Notes under the pieces: generated by a model
What the model saw: only the letters and a program-made list of their open reading frames with translations
Database searches by the model: none
Told to the model about the DNA's origin: nothing
NCBI GenBank assembly: GCA_001767575.1
Contig: MELI01000024.1
Coordinates: 51,525 to 58,550 of the forward strand
Direction: 5' to 3'
Source of the DNA: Candidatus Aquicultor primus
GTDB taxonomy: Bacteria; Actinomycetota; Aquicultoria; Aquicultorales; Aquicultoraceae
Length of the DNA: 7,026 bases
Shown here: positions 1 through 5,942 of the stretch, piece by piece
How the letters are laid out: each line of letters begins with the position of its first letter
Position numbering within the stretch: the stretch's first letter is position 1
Translations under genes and position numbers: made by a program

Positions 1-1
1 G

Positions 2-814
2 GCCCTGGCCCTGATGGAGGACTCGGGCTACCTGCCGAGGCTGGCGACCCTGGTAGACCGCGCGCTCAACGCAATAGGCTTAAACGGCCGCGCCGTCGTC
101 CCTTTGATATTGGGTTTCGGCTGTGTGACCATGGCGACGATTACAACGCGGCTTCTGGGAACCGAACGTGAGAAGACAATCGCAACCGCGATATTGCAGT
201 GGGCGATTCCCTGCTCGGCGCAGCTCGGCGTCATCACCGTTCTTTTAGCGGCAATCGGCGGATTTTACATCCTGCTATACATAGGTATCGTCTTTTTGAC
301 CTTAGCCATTATCGGCACGGTCCTGGCGAGGGTGCTGCCGGGTAAATCGGCGCCGCTCCTCATCGACCTGCCGCCGTTGCGCCTGCCGCGCCCGGACAAC
401 GTGGCGCGAAAGGCCGCGACCCGCACCTATTACTTCATGAAGGAAGCGATTCCGTGGTTCGCCATCGGTGCGCTCGTAGTCTCGGTAATGAAAATCACCA
501 ACACGCTGACCACCTGGCAGGACGCATGGGCACCGCTTACGACCGGCTGGCTGAAGCTCCCCAAAGAGGCATCGACCGCCTTTGTCATGGGTCTCGTCAG
601 AAGGGACTTCGGCGCGGCGGGGCTCTTTGAGATGAACCTGGCGCCGATGGAGACACTTGTCGCGCTGGTGACGATAACACTATTTGTGCCCTGTATCGCC
701 TCGCTGATGATTCTTTTCAAAGAACGGGGCTTGAAACAGGCGATTCCGATTTGGCTGGGAAGCTGGGTGCTCGCGTTCAGCATAGGCGGCATACTTGCCC
801 AGCTGTTGCTGTAG
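2..814 (+). CDS. feoB: Ferrous iron transporter FeoB, C-terminal part (5' end outside window)
   Basis: This is the last 270 residues of FeoB, the inner-membrane Fe(II) uptake protein; the reading frame is open to the left edge, so the N-terminal G-protein domain and first membrane segments are outside the window. What shows it: the FeoB signature EDSGYLPR near residues 6-13, then the gate motif GFGCVTMATITTR (about residues 38-50), a second conserved cysteine in IPCSAQLG (about 69-76), and the late motif GLVRRDFGAAGLF. Several long hydrophobic helices follow the usual FeoB layout. The gate reads GFGC-VTM rather than the enterobacterial GFGC-NVP; from memory this is the variant seen in many anaerobes. 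The gene ends with TAG, and a small cysteine-rich gene follows after 47 bp on the same strand, probably in the same transcript. Family assignment is secure; regulation cannot be seen because the promoter is outside. Confidence 0.95.
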   Translation, partial: ALALMEDSGYLPRLATLVDRALNAIGLNGRAVVPLILGFGCVTMATITTRLLGTEREKTIATAILQWAIPCSAQLGVITVLLAAIGGFYILLYIGIVFLTLAIIGTVLARVLPGKSAPLLIDLPPLRLPRPDNVARKAATRTYYFMKEAIPWFAIGALVVSVMKITNTLTTWQDAWAPLTTGWLKLPKEASTAFVMGLVRRDFGAAGLFEMNLAPMETLVALVTITLFVPCIASLMILFKERGLKQAIPIWLGSWVLAFSIGGILAQLLL

Positions 815-861
815 GACTCCGGTGGTAGGGGCAAAAACATCCATTGAAAGGTGGCGATAGA

Positions 862-1020
862 ATGAAGTGCGCTAGCAAGAAACCCGAGCCGAAGGTCTGC
901 AAGACGTGCGGCTTTAAGACAGAGGATTTGCTGATACTGGTATGCCCGCGCTGTATGAACCCGCTCCCGGGTCACGCCACGTGTAGCGGCGGTTGCGGGA
1001 GCTGCTCGACCGGGAAATAA
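862..1020 (+). CDS. Small cysteine-rich (zinc-ribbon-like) protein downstream of feoB
   Basis: A 52-codon ORF starting with ATG, preceded by AAAGGTGG (847-854) at 7 nt spacing, so translation is well supported. The protein has eight cysteines (C3, C13, C16, C28, C31, C41, C45, C48) arranged as two CxxC knuckles (CKTC, CPRC) followed by a CSGGCGSC tail. It is soluble: there is no membrane segment, unlike the FeoB-associated Cys-rich membrane proteins. The two CxxC pairs suggest a four-Cys zinc ribbon or rubredoxin-like knuckle. The glycine-spaced tail could bind a further metal or iron-sulfur centre. Its place 47 bp behind feoB suggests a role in iron uptake, analogous in position to FeoC, but it has no winged-helix sequence, so I do not call it FeoC. 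Its function is not established from sequence. The 3' end lies 11 bp from the end of the convergent gene. Confidence 0.8.
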   Translation: MKCASKKPEPKVCKTCGFKTEDLLILVCPRCMNPLPGHATCSGGCGSCSTGK

Positions 1021-1031
1021 TTGTTCCCATC

Positions 1032-3068
1032 TCAGTCGTTGCTCGCCGCTTTTTCCGTGACCGCAGCCGGGCTGGGCTTGAGTCCTACGAGCCACCCCTT
1101 GATTCCCGAGGCGTCGGAGTCAAGTTTGAGTGCTTCTTTGTAGAACTGTCTGGCCTCTGCTTTCCTACCCAGGGCCTCAAGAGCGACCGCTCGTGCTACC
1201 ATTGAACGAACATCGTTTTTTTTGAACGAACCCACAAAGTCGGCCGTCTTTAGTACCGCCCGGTAATCCCCTTTAAGAATATAGAGTTCGAGCAGGTCCT
1301 CGTTTATGTTGAGCAGCAGCGGCGTTAATTCATGTTCCTTCTCTAGACTTTCAGTTGCTTTCTCGATGTCCGCATCTTCTCTTGTAAACTCCGCTACGGC
1401 TAAGTATGCGGTTCCCCGCGCAAGACGCAGCTCCGAGGCGTTGGGCGCATACTTAAGTGCGTGCTCGATGATTTCGACGGCTTCACGCGCATAGCGGGCG
1501 TCTCCAAGCTCCGAACTAAATGTAAGGTATGTCCTAGCCAAGTTAGACTCGTAGTAGGGCTGAGTTACCAGGTATTTACCAGCCTGTCGTGCACGCTCCA
1601 AAGCCCCGCTGCTCAAACTCAATTTGGCCTCCTCGGAGGCGATTAGGTATCGCGCTTCTGCGCCTAAGGGGAAAAGGATTGCCGCCAAACCGAATACAGC
1701 TAGTGCGCTCACCGCCAACACTTGTGGCTTTCCACCAGAAAGCCTCGTCTTGACTTCACGCTGTCGGCCGATTGAAGCGAGCCCAACGATGGAACCCATA
1801 ACAAACCAGACAAAGACCTCCTGGTCTACTGTGGCGATGCCCGTCAGCCCCTGCACGAAAAAGCCGAGCAAAGAACCGAGAAGGCCGGCGACCACATAAT
1901 CATCGGGATGACTCCTCAAGTGGCGCATACCTTTGAGCACGACAAACAAGAAGAGCCAGAGATTGGCGAAGAGCAACGGGATTCCGCCATCGAGGCCCAT
2001 CTGCAGGAATATGTTGTGCGCCCGGCCGTGGAGGGTGTTCTCCAGACCGGCGAGTCTTTCGGTCATATAGAGGTTGAACCAGTCCTTGGTCTGGTCTAAA
2101 CCAAAACCAAAAAGCGGCTTGTCCCCGATCATAAGTAGCGAGGTCTTCCAAATCTCGATACGGCTTGCAAGTGAGCTCGATGAGCCTGCCGCGTCTACGA
2201 TGCCGCCGATATCGGTGCCGGCCAGCACTGAGACTATGCCGACTCCTGCCAAGAAGGCGCCGGCGAGAAGGAGTGTCCACAGCACGACCGCCCTCATCGG
2301 CTTCTGCCCACTGCGCGCCCAAAAATATATAACGGCGGCGAACCCGGCAGCAACGCCCATCCAGGCGCCCCTCGAAAGCGAAGTAAAGAGCATCGCTAAG
2401 CCGAACAACAACAGTGCGACTGCTACCCCTCGAGACCGAATAGGCGAGGCGGTCTTCTCTGAAAACATTACCGCCTTGGCCAGAAGAATCGGCAGCGTTA
2501 AAGCAAGAAACGCGCCGAAAAAAACCGGGTTTCCGAGGGTAGAGCTGACCCGAACCCCGTGCGTGCCTTTCATGCTTAGAACATCGAGCCCCAGAATCTC
2601 AAGTAGGCCATAGCCGGTTATGATAAAAACTACGGGGACAAAGAGCGTCTCGAAGCGCTCGATAAACACACGCTTAGGTGCCGCGTATGTTAGGGCAAAC
2701 CAAAAGACGACAGCGTAAGAGATAAGGCCGGGCAGGCTGTTGTAGCGGTTAAAGCGCCCGGTTATGCTGGCAAGCGGCGTTGCCGACATCGCAACCGAGA
2801 CGACTGCGACCAACAAGAGCACGGCGACGGGCACCAACGCCGGGTTTGAAGGGACCTCGATAAAGCCCTCGGCCAACCATCGACGGGCCTGAAAATATAA
2901 GAGAAATAGAGTTCCGATATATAGTGCTGAGAGCTTGGGCAACCCGAAGAAGTCATAGTTCAGCGGAAAAAACGCCAGTGCGACGATGAACGGTGCGGCA
3001 ATAGTTCCCCAGCTAATGATTTCATCGAGTTCCGCGATAAACTGCTTCTTGCCGACCGAGACCTTCAT
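1032..3068 (-). CDS. O-antigen ligase/polymerase-like (Wzy_C) membrane protein with C-terminal TPR region
   Basis: A 678-residue protein in two parts. Residues about 20-470 form a polytopic membrane region with some 10-12 hydrophobic helices. It contains the Wzy_C/WaaL hallmarks: GNPVFFGAFLAL (179-190), LSRGAW with the conserved Arg at 233, and a large outer loop ending in GRAHNIFLQMG with the conserved His at 351. Residues about 475-655 are helical with TPR-like repeats (for example GDYRAVLKTADFV and GRKAEARQFYKEALKLD). Family members join or polymerise lipid-linked glycans on the outer face of the cytoplasmic membrane (O-antigen, teichuronic-like polymers, glycoproteins). The acceptor here is unknown. 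I chose the ATG at 3068 because AGGAGG sits 10 nt upstream; the longer frame from 3146 has a poor upstream site and runs through a GC hairpin. No other glycan gene is visible; htpX lies 96 bp upstream on the same strand. Ligase versus polymerase cannot be decided from sequence. Confidence 0.88.
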   Translation of the reverse strand: MKVSVGKKQFIAELDEIISWGTIAAPFIVALAFFPLNYDFFGLPKLSALYIGTLFLLYFQARRWLAEGFIEVPSNPALVPVAVLLLVAVVSVAMSATPLASITGRFNRYNSLPGLISYAVVFWFALTYAAPKRVFIERFETLFVPVVFIITGYGLLEILGLDVLSMKGTHGVRVSSTLGNPVFFGAFLALTLPILLAKAVMFSEKTASPIRSRGVAVALLLFGLAMLFTSLSRGAWMGVAAGFAAVIYFWARSGQKPMRAVVLWTLLLAGAFLAGVGIVSVLAGTDIGGIVDAAGSSSSLASRIEIWKTSLLMIGDKPLFGFGLDQTKDWFNLYMTERLAGLENTLHGRAHNIFLQMGLDGGIPLLFANLWLFLFVVLKGMRHLRSHPDDYVVAGLLGSLLGFFVQGLTGIATVDQEVFVWFVMGSIVGLASIGRQREVKTRLSGGKPQVLAVSALAVFGLAAILFPLGAEARYLIASEEAKLSLSSGALERARQAGKYLVTQPYYESNLARTYLTFSSELGDARYAREAVEIIEHALKYAPNASELRLARGTAYLAVAEFTREDADIEKATESLEKEHELTPLLLNINEDLLELYILKGDYRAVLKTADFVGSFKKNDVRSMVARAVALEALGRKAEARQFYKEALKLDSDASGIKGWLVGLKPSPAAVTEKAASND

Positions 3069-3078
3069 GCTTAAACGT

Positions 3079-3084
3079 CCTCCT
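3079..3084 (-). promoter_or_regulatory. Ribosome binding site deciding the Wzy_C gene start
   Basis: On the minus strand AGGAGG is followed by 10 nt and then the ATG ending at 3068. It is the only strong Shine-Dalgarno match near either candidate start, so the shorter 678-residue product is preferred over the 704-residue one from 3146. Confidence 0.7.
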
Positions 3085-3093
3085 GAAAGAGCC

Positions 3094-3133
3094 GCTCTCT
3101 TGTAGCGAGAGCCCCGGGCTTGGCCAGGGGCTC
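3094..3133 (-). promoter_or_regulatory. Two overlapping leader hairpins between htpX and the Wzy_C gene
   Basis: On the minus strand the first hairpin (3133-3109) pairs GAGCCCC with GGGGCTC, has a single mismatch, then GGC/GCC around a 3-nt loop. The second (3112-3094) pairs GCTCTC with GAGAGC around a 7-nt loop. They share bases 3109-3112, so both cannot form fully at once. The second ends 9 nt before the AGGAGG ribosome site. No U-run follows either hairpin, so a classical intrinsic terminator is not supported. An attenuator, a 3' stabiliser for the htpX message or a translation control element are possible. The pairing is directly visible; the role is inference. Confidence 0.45.
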
Positions 3134-3164
3134 GTGTCTTAGCCATATTGAGGCAAGCTGCCGC

Positions 3165-4004
3165 TTACGATCTTCTTTGCCTTAGTCTCGCTACTCGCTC
3201 CTGCACGGGCGGATGGGTGCTGAAAAGCGCCGCCATGCTCCGGCCCGACAGCGGGTTGACGATAAACATATGCGACGTCGCCGGGTTTACCTGCATGGGA
3301 ATAGCCTGGGAGCCGCGCTCGAGTTTGAGAAGCGCGTTGACAAGCCCATCTGGCCGCCCGGCTATCTTAGCACCGGCGGCGTCGGCGCCATACTCCCGCG
3401 AACGAGATATCGCCATCTGAACTATCATCGCCGCCAACGGCATAACGATGATCGTGACCAGCACTCCTATCAAGCCGAACGGATTGTCTCTATCGTCTCC
3501 GCCGCCGAAGATGAGGCTCCACTGGGCGATGTTGGCGATAGCGCTGATTGCGCCGGCCATCATGGCGGCCATCGAACCGACCAGGATGTCCCGGTTCTTG
3601 ATATGGGCAAGCTCGTGCGCGAGTACGCCCTCGACCTCATCGCGCGAGAGCAGGCTCATCAGGCCATCGGTCACGGCGACGACCGCTTTTTCTTCATTTC
3701 GTCCGGTGGCGAAGGCGTTCGGCTGCTGCGATGGTGTCTTGTACAGTCGCGGCATCGGCATGCCGGCCCGTAGCGAGAGGTTGCGCATCATCGAGTAGAG
3801 CTCGGGCGCCTCGGCCTCGGTGACCGGTTGGGAGCGCGTCATCTTGATAGCCATCTTGTCGCTCCACCAATAGCTGGAAAAGTTCATCGCTATCGCAAAG
3901 ACGAGCATAATCAGCATCAACGAGTTTCCGCCGATAAACTTTCCGGTTGTGACAAGAAGAACCGTGAGCGTTCCCATAAGGAGCCAGGTTCTAAAGTTGT
4001 TCAT
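3165..4004 (-). CDS. htpX: Membrane zinc metalloprotease HtpX (M48 family)
   Basis: A 279-residue protein matching HtpX in length and order of features. Two N-terminal hydrophobic helices lie at about 7-23 and 27-45. The zinc site is HELAH (H130, E131, H134) in the context VEGVLAHELAHIKNRD. Two further hydrophobic helices at about 143-165 and 176-198 are followed by SRSREYGAD, whose E204 is the third zinc ligand. The C-terminal STHPP motif (262-266) is typical of the family. HtpX sits in the cytoplasmic membrane with its active site inside and degrades damaged membrane proteins together with FtsH. The ATG is preceded by GGAGGT at 6-7 nt, and a promoter-like sequence lies just upstream. All catalytic residues are present. 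The Wzy_C-like gene follows 96 bp downstream on the same strand and may be partly co-transcribed. Confidence 0.96.
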   Translation of the reverse strand: MNNFRTWLLMGTLTVLLVTTGKFIGGNSLMLIMLVFAIAMNFSSYWWSDKMAIKMTRSQPVTEAEAPELYSMMRNLSLRAGMPMPRLYKTPSQQPNAFATGRNEEKAVVAVTDGLMSLLSRDEVEGVLAHELAHIKNRDILVGSMAAMMAGAISAIANIAQWSLIFGGGDDRDNPFGLIGVLVTIIVMPLAAMIVQMAISRSREYGADAAGAKIAGRPDGLVNALLKLERGSQAIPMQVNPATSHMFIVNPLSGRSMAALFSTHPPVQERVARLRQRRS

Positions 4005-4021
4005 CTTTCTACCTCCAACGT

Positions 4022-4050
4022 AATATATAAATTAATCTTACACTGATTAA
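4022..4050 (-). promoter_or_regulatory. Candidate promoter of htpX
   Basis: On the minus strand TTAATC (4050-4045), a 17-bp spacer and TATATT (4027-4022) lie just ahead of the htpX ribosome site. The -10 matches the sigma-70 consensus at 5 of 6 bases; the -35 is weak (3 of 6). Transcription would start close to the Shine-Dalgarno, giving a leader of roughly 10-15 nt. The AT-rich block is conspicuous in a GC-rich surrounding. Confidence 0.45.
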
Positions 4051-4092
4051 CCGCCGCCCGCAATAATCCCGGGCCCGCGCGGGAAGTCAGGG

Positions 4093-4121
4093 TTGTGAGC
4101 AGCGGGGCTTTGCGCTATAGT
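4093..4121 (+). promoter_or_regulatory. Candidate promoter of the ychF-like gene
   Basis: TTGTGA (4093-4098), a 17-bp spacer and TATAGT (4116-4121) match the sigma-70 consensus at 4 and 5 of 6 bases. The predicted start, about 4128, lies some 20 nt before the ATG, leaving room for the GGAGG site at 4141-4145. It is divergent from the htpX promoter. A GC-rich inverted repeat, TCCCG/CGGGA (4067-4084), lies between the two promoters. Confidence 0.6.
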
Positions 4122-4149
4122 GAAAAGGTTCTTCATGTTCGGAGGTTAA

Positions 4150-5196
4150 ATGAAAGTTGGAATCATCGGCCTATCCAGGGCCGGCAAGACCACGGTGTTC
4201 AATGCGATAACGGGCTCGACGGCGCAGACCGGCTCCTTCGGGGCAAAAAAAGCCAACCTTGCCGTCATCAAGGTGCCGGACGCGCGCGTAACACACCTGA
4301 GCAGCGTCTATAAACCGAAAAAAACCACCTTCGCGGAAATCGCTTTTGTCGATGTTCCCGGCGGCGACGAGGGCTCGCAAGCCGCGCTCGGCGGCACCCA
4401 GACCATCGACCTCATCAAGGGCGTCGACACCCTCGCTATCGTGGTGCGCGCCTTTAACGACAGCTCATACGCTACCGAGGTCGCCGACCCGCTCGCCGAA
4501 TTCGAACAAGTCCTCGGTGAGCTTATCGTGCTCGACCTTATCGTCCTTGAAAAGAAGCTCGAACGGCTCGACAAAGAGCGGGTCAAGAGCACCGAATACG
4601 AGCTGTTCAAGCGCGCTAAGGAATGGCTGGAGGAAGAGCGGCCGCTGCGCACGCTGGAACTGGACGAAGCCGAAAAGAAACTGCTGTCGGGTTTTCAATT
4701 CCTGAGCATGAAACCCGTTTTAGCCCTCGCCAATACGGGCGAGACCGAAAGCGCGGAGCTCGGGTCGCTGGCAGCGGCGTGCGCCGGCCAAGGCGTGCCT
4801 CTGGTCGATTTTTGCGGCGCCATCGAGATGGAAATCGCGGGAATGGACGAGGGCGAGCAGGCCGAGTTCTTGGAAGGCCTGGGGATAGCCGAGTCCGCCA
4901 AGGACAAATTCATTCGCGAAGCTTATGCACTATCGAGCCTAATATCCTTTTTGACCGTCGGCGAGGACGAGGTCAGAGCCTGGACGGCAAAGAAAGGCTC
5001 GCTCGCACCACAGGCTGGGGGAAAAATCCACTCCGACATCGAGCGCGGGTTCATCCGCGCGGAGGTCGTATCCTTCGACGACTTTGTCGAGCACGGGGGC
5101 ATCCCGAAGGCCAAAGAGGCCGGCAAAGCGCGCCTGGAGGGCAAAGACTACGTGGTAAAAGACGGGGATATCATCAATTTCCGCTTTAACGTGTAA
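4150..5196 (+). CDS. ychF: YchF/OLA1-type ATPase, divergent subfamily
   Basis: A 348-residue P-loop NTPase of the Obg-HflX-like YchF family (usual length about 363). Walker A is GLSRAGKT (7-14), the switch II motif is DVPG (68-71), and NTGE (195-198) replaces the NKxD of true GTPases, the YchF hallmark that goes with ATP preference. Residues about 120-180 form a charged helical insert. The C-terminal 85 residues are the conserved DUF933/TGS domain, with GKIHSDIERGFIRAEV and the closing DGDIINFRFNV. YchF proteins bind ribosomes and act in translation quality control and stress responses. Oddities: the P-loop reads LSRAGKTT instead of the usual LPNVGKST, and the FPFCTIEPN segment with the redox-sensitive Cys near position 35 is replaced by SFGAKKANLAVI. 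GGAGG lies 4 nt before the ATG. Family membership is secure; functional equivalence with standard YchF is not. Confidence 0.9.
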   Translation: MKVGIIGLSRAGKTTVFNAITGSTAQTGSFGAKKANLAVIKVPDARVTHLSSVYKPKKTTFAEIAFVDVPGGDEGSQAALGGTQTIDLIKGVDTLAIVVRAFNDSSYATEVADPLAEFEQVLGELIVLDLIVLEKKLERLDKERVKSTEYELFKRAKEWLEEERPLRTLELDEAEKKLLSGFQFLSMKPVLALANTGETESAELGSLAAACAGQGVPLVDFCGAIEMEIAGMDEGEQAEFLEGLGIAESAKDKFIREAYALSSLISFLTVGEDEVRAWTAKKGSLAPQAGGKIHSDIERGFIRAEVVSFDDFVEHGGIPKAKEAGKARLEGKDYVVKDGDIINFRFNV

Positions 5197-5235
5197 TCCA
5201 CTGATGTCGAGAATGCGCGGTCTGCGCACGAGGAC

Positions 5236-5310
5236 GATGATAGCGCCACCCAAGCCCAGAATGCCCGTGAAAAAGGCACCTACTAAGCCTATGAGAAAAA
5301 GAAAGACGCT
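5236..5310 (-). pseudogene. Remnant of a TauE/SafE-type transporter gene (N-terminal segment)
   Basis: Read on the minus strand, 5301-5236 encodes LFLIGLVGAFFTGILGLGGA followed by II. This matches residues 10-31 of the intact TauE-like protein encoded at 6662 in 20 of 22 positions; the DNA matches at 48 of 66 bases by my hand count, most differences being silent. The segment carries the family's first-helix glycine motif (GLGGAII). It cannot be a working gene: an in-frame TAG lies at 5313-5311, no ATG or GTG precedes the conserved part, and after it the similarity stops (VLVRRPRILDIS) while the frame runs antisense into the ychF 3' end. A recently decayed paralogue with its middle deleted is the simplest explanation. 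The alternative is a chance match between hydrophobic segments, which I think unlikely at this identity. Confidence 0.6.
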
Positions 5311-5401
5311 CTAGATTATGGTCTTGCAGGCCTATTTAAATCAAAGGTGAGGGTTAGCTTTTTGAGCGCTATTTTCTTTCGATCTATTCCGCGCTTAATC
5401 C

Positions 5402-5590
5402 CTAGGGGCCGATATCGTATATCGCGCTTAAAACAATCGTCGCCATGAACAAGGACGTAAATGCACTAAAGCCCAGTCTCAGCTGCCACGATACACTCCG
5501 AACTTCTTTTTTGCTGAGCCTAAAGGCGAACATAGTGCATATAGTAAGAATAATCCAAAGAATGAGAAACATGATTCTGTTAGATGCCAT
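5402..5590 (-). CDS. Putative small membrane protein with two transmembrane helices
   Basis: A 62-codon ORF encoding a hydrophobic protein: helix 1 at about residues 5-23 (IMFLILWIILTICTMFAF), a basic connector (RLSKKEVRSVSWQLR), then helix 2 at about 39-58 (GFSAFTSLFMATIVLSAIYD). By the positive-inside rule the connector would lie in the cytoplasm. I do not recognise a family. The case for a real gene: a plausible two-helix composition, a near-consensus promoter on the same strand (5730-5702) giving a leader of about 105 nt, and a G-rich AGGGGGT 10 nt before the ATG. The ribosome site is not ideal and no homologue is known to me, so it could be a non-coding frame in an AT-rich spacer. No convincing terminator is visible downstream. 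Confidence 0.45.
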   Translation of the reverse strand: MASNRIMFLILWIILTICTMFAFRLSKKEVRSVSWQLRLGFSAFTSLFMATIVLSAIYDIGP

Positions 5591-5691
5591 CGATATCTAA
5601 ACCCCCTACCAAATGCTTTTTATTCCATTCTTCAGGTTAGAGCACAAATCTGCGACAGACGTCTTTAATCCCAGGCTTAACGCGCGTAATC

Positions 5692-5710
5692 CATAATGAT
5701 TATTATAACT
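5692..5710. promoter_or_regulatory. Fur-box-like palindrome over a minus-strand -10 element
   Basis: The 19 bases starting CATAATGATTATTATA match the classical Fur box (GATAATGATAATCATTATC) at 13 of 19 positions, and ATAAT (5693-5697) mirrors ATTAT (5702-5706). The site covers the -10 hexamer of the minus-strand promoter, where a repressor would act. In an AT-rich spacer such a score can arise by chance, so the Fur assignment is tentative. Confidence 0.3.
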
Positions 5711-5730
5711 ATAAGCATGCATGATGTAAA
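5702..5730 (-). promoter_or_regulatory. Near-consensus promoter reading toward the 62-residue membrane protein
   Basis: On the minus strand TTTACA (5730-5725; 5 of 6), exactly 17 bp, then TATAAT (5707-5702; 6 of 6). The predicted start, near 5695, is about 105 nt before the ATG at 5590. It is the best sigma-70-type match in the window and the main reason to accept the small ORF as a gene. Confidence 0.6.
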
Positions 5731-5824
5731 GGAGAAAAGTAGCTATAATTGTCTATTTTATTAAGTGTCTGTATCTATAACAAACGACCGTTAGCTTTTA
5801 TAACTATCTTGTTGTCTTCAACAC

Positions 5825-5852
5825 GGTGCATGAATGCCTATTTCATAGCACC
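5825..5852. repeat. Orphan inverted repeat upstream of the arsR-like promoter
   Basis: GGTGCATGAA (5825-5834) pairs with TTCAT-A-GCACC (5842-5852): ten base pairs with one bulged A and a 7-nt loop. It ends 15 bp before the -35 of the arsR-like promoter. No T-run follows on either strand, so it is not a typical terminator. A second regulator's binding site is possible. Confidence 0.45.
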
Positions 5853-5867
5853 ATAGACAATATTCCC

Positions 5868-5894
5868 TTGACAAATAATATATAATAATATAAC
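5868..5894 (+). promoter_or_regulatory. Promoter of the arsR-dsrE-tauE operon
   Basis: A perfect TTGACA (5868-5873) is followed after a short 15-bp spacer by TATAAC (5889-5894, 5 of 6). Other AT-rich -10 choices at 16-17 bp are poorer matches. The operator palindrome overlaps the -10, as expected for ArsR-type repression. Transcription would begin around 5901, 45 nt before the likely start codon. Confidence 0.6.
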
Positions 5895-5909
5895 AATGTT
5901 ATTATATTA
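5883..5909. promoter_or_regulatory. ArsR/SmtB-type operator palindrome
   Basis: The sequence is TAATA-at-ATAACA-a-TGTTAT-ta-TATTA: an imperfect inverted repeat of 27 bp, with 11 of 13 positions paired around a central A. AT-rich repeats of this form, with an inner ACA/TGT core, are typical of ArsR/SmtB-family operators. It covers the -10 and predicted transcription start of the arsR-like gene, implying autorepression. Another ATAACA half-site occurs at 5777-5782. Confidence 0.7.
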
Positions 5910-5933
5910 ACCATGAACGCTTCGTCGTCCTTT

Positions 5934-5942
5934 AGGGGGAGG
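5934..5942 (+). promoter_or_regulatory. Ribosome binding site of the arsR-like gene
   Basis: AGGGGGAGG lies 3 nt before the ATG at 5946 and 9 nt before the ATG at 5952, so either could be used. It rules against the upstream ATG at 5913, which has no ribosome site and lies only 4 bp past the operator, near the transcription start. Confidence 0.6.

Noticed and set aside
1012..1028. GGGAA/TTCCC inverted repeat between the convergent gene ends, as a bidirectional terminator
   Set aside because: The stem is only 5 bp with an A/T-rich 7-nt loop and no T-run on either side, and it overlaps the small gene's stop codon; too weak to call.
430..1095. Minus-strand 221-codon ORF across feoB and the small Cys-rich gene
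   Set aside because: It is antisense to clear FeoB coding sequence, has no recognisable domain or ribosome site, and overlaps two supported genes.
2074..2613. Plus-strand 179-codon ORF inside the Wzy_C-like gene
   Set aside because: Its composition is low-complexity Ser/Pro/Ala/Thr, as expected of the antisense frame of a membrane protein gene; the opposite strand carries conserved motifs.
3069..3146. N-terminal extension of the Wzy_C-like protein to an ATG at 3146
   Set aside because: The upstream ATG lacks a good ribosome site, the 26 added residues are rich in Arg/Gly/Ala and cross the GC hairpin, and AGGAGG supports the ATG at 3068.
4623..5189. Plus-strand 188-codon ORF within the ychF-like gene
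   Set aside because: It is Arg/Gly-rich out-of-frame translation of GC-rich ychF sequence, with no family resemblance.
5214..5228. TGCGC/GCGCA hairpin 18 bp after the ychF stop as its terminator
   Set aside because: The stem is short and no T-run follows. It may only reflect GC-rich sequence of the decayed transporter piece.
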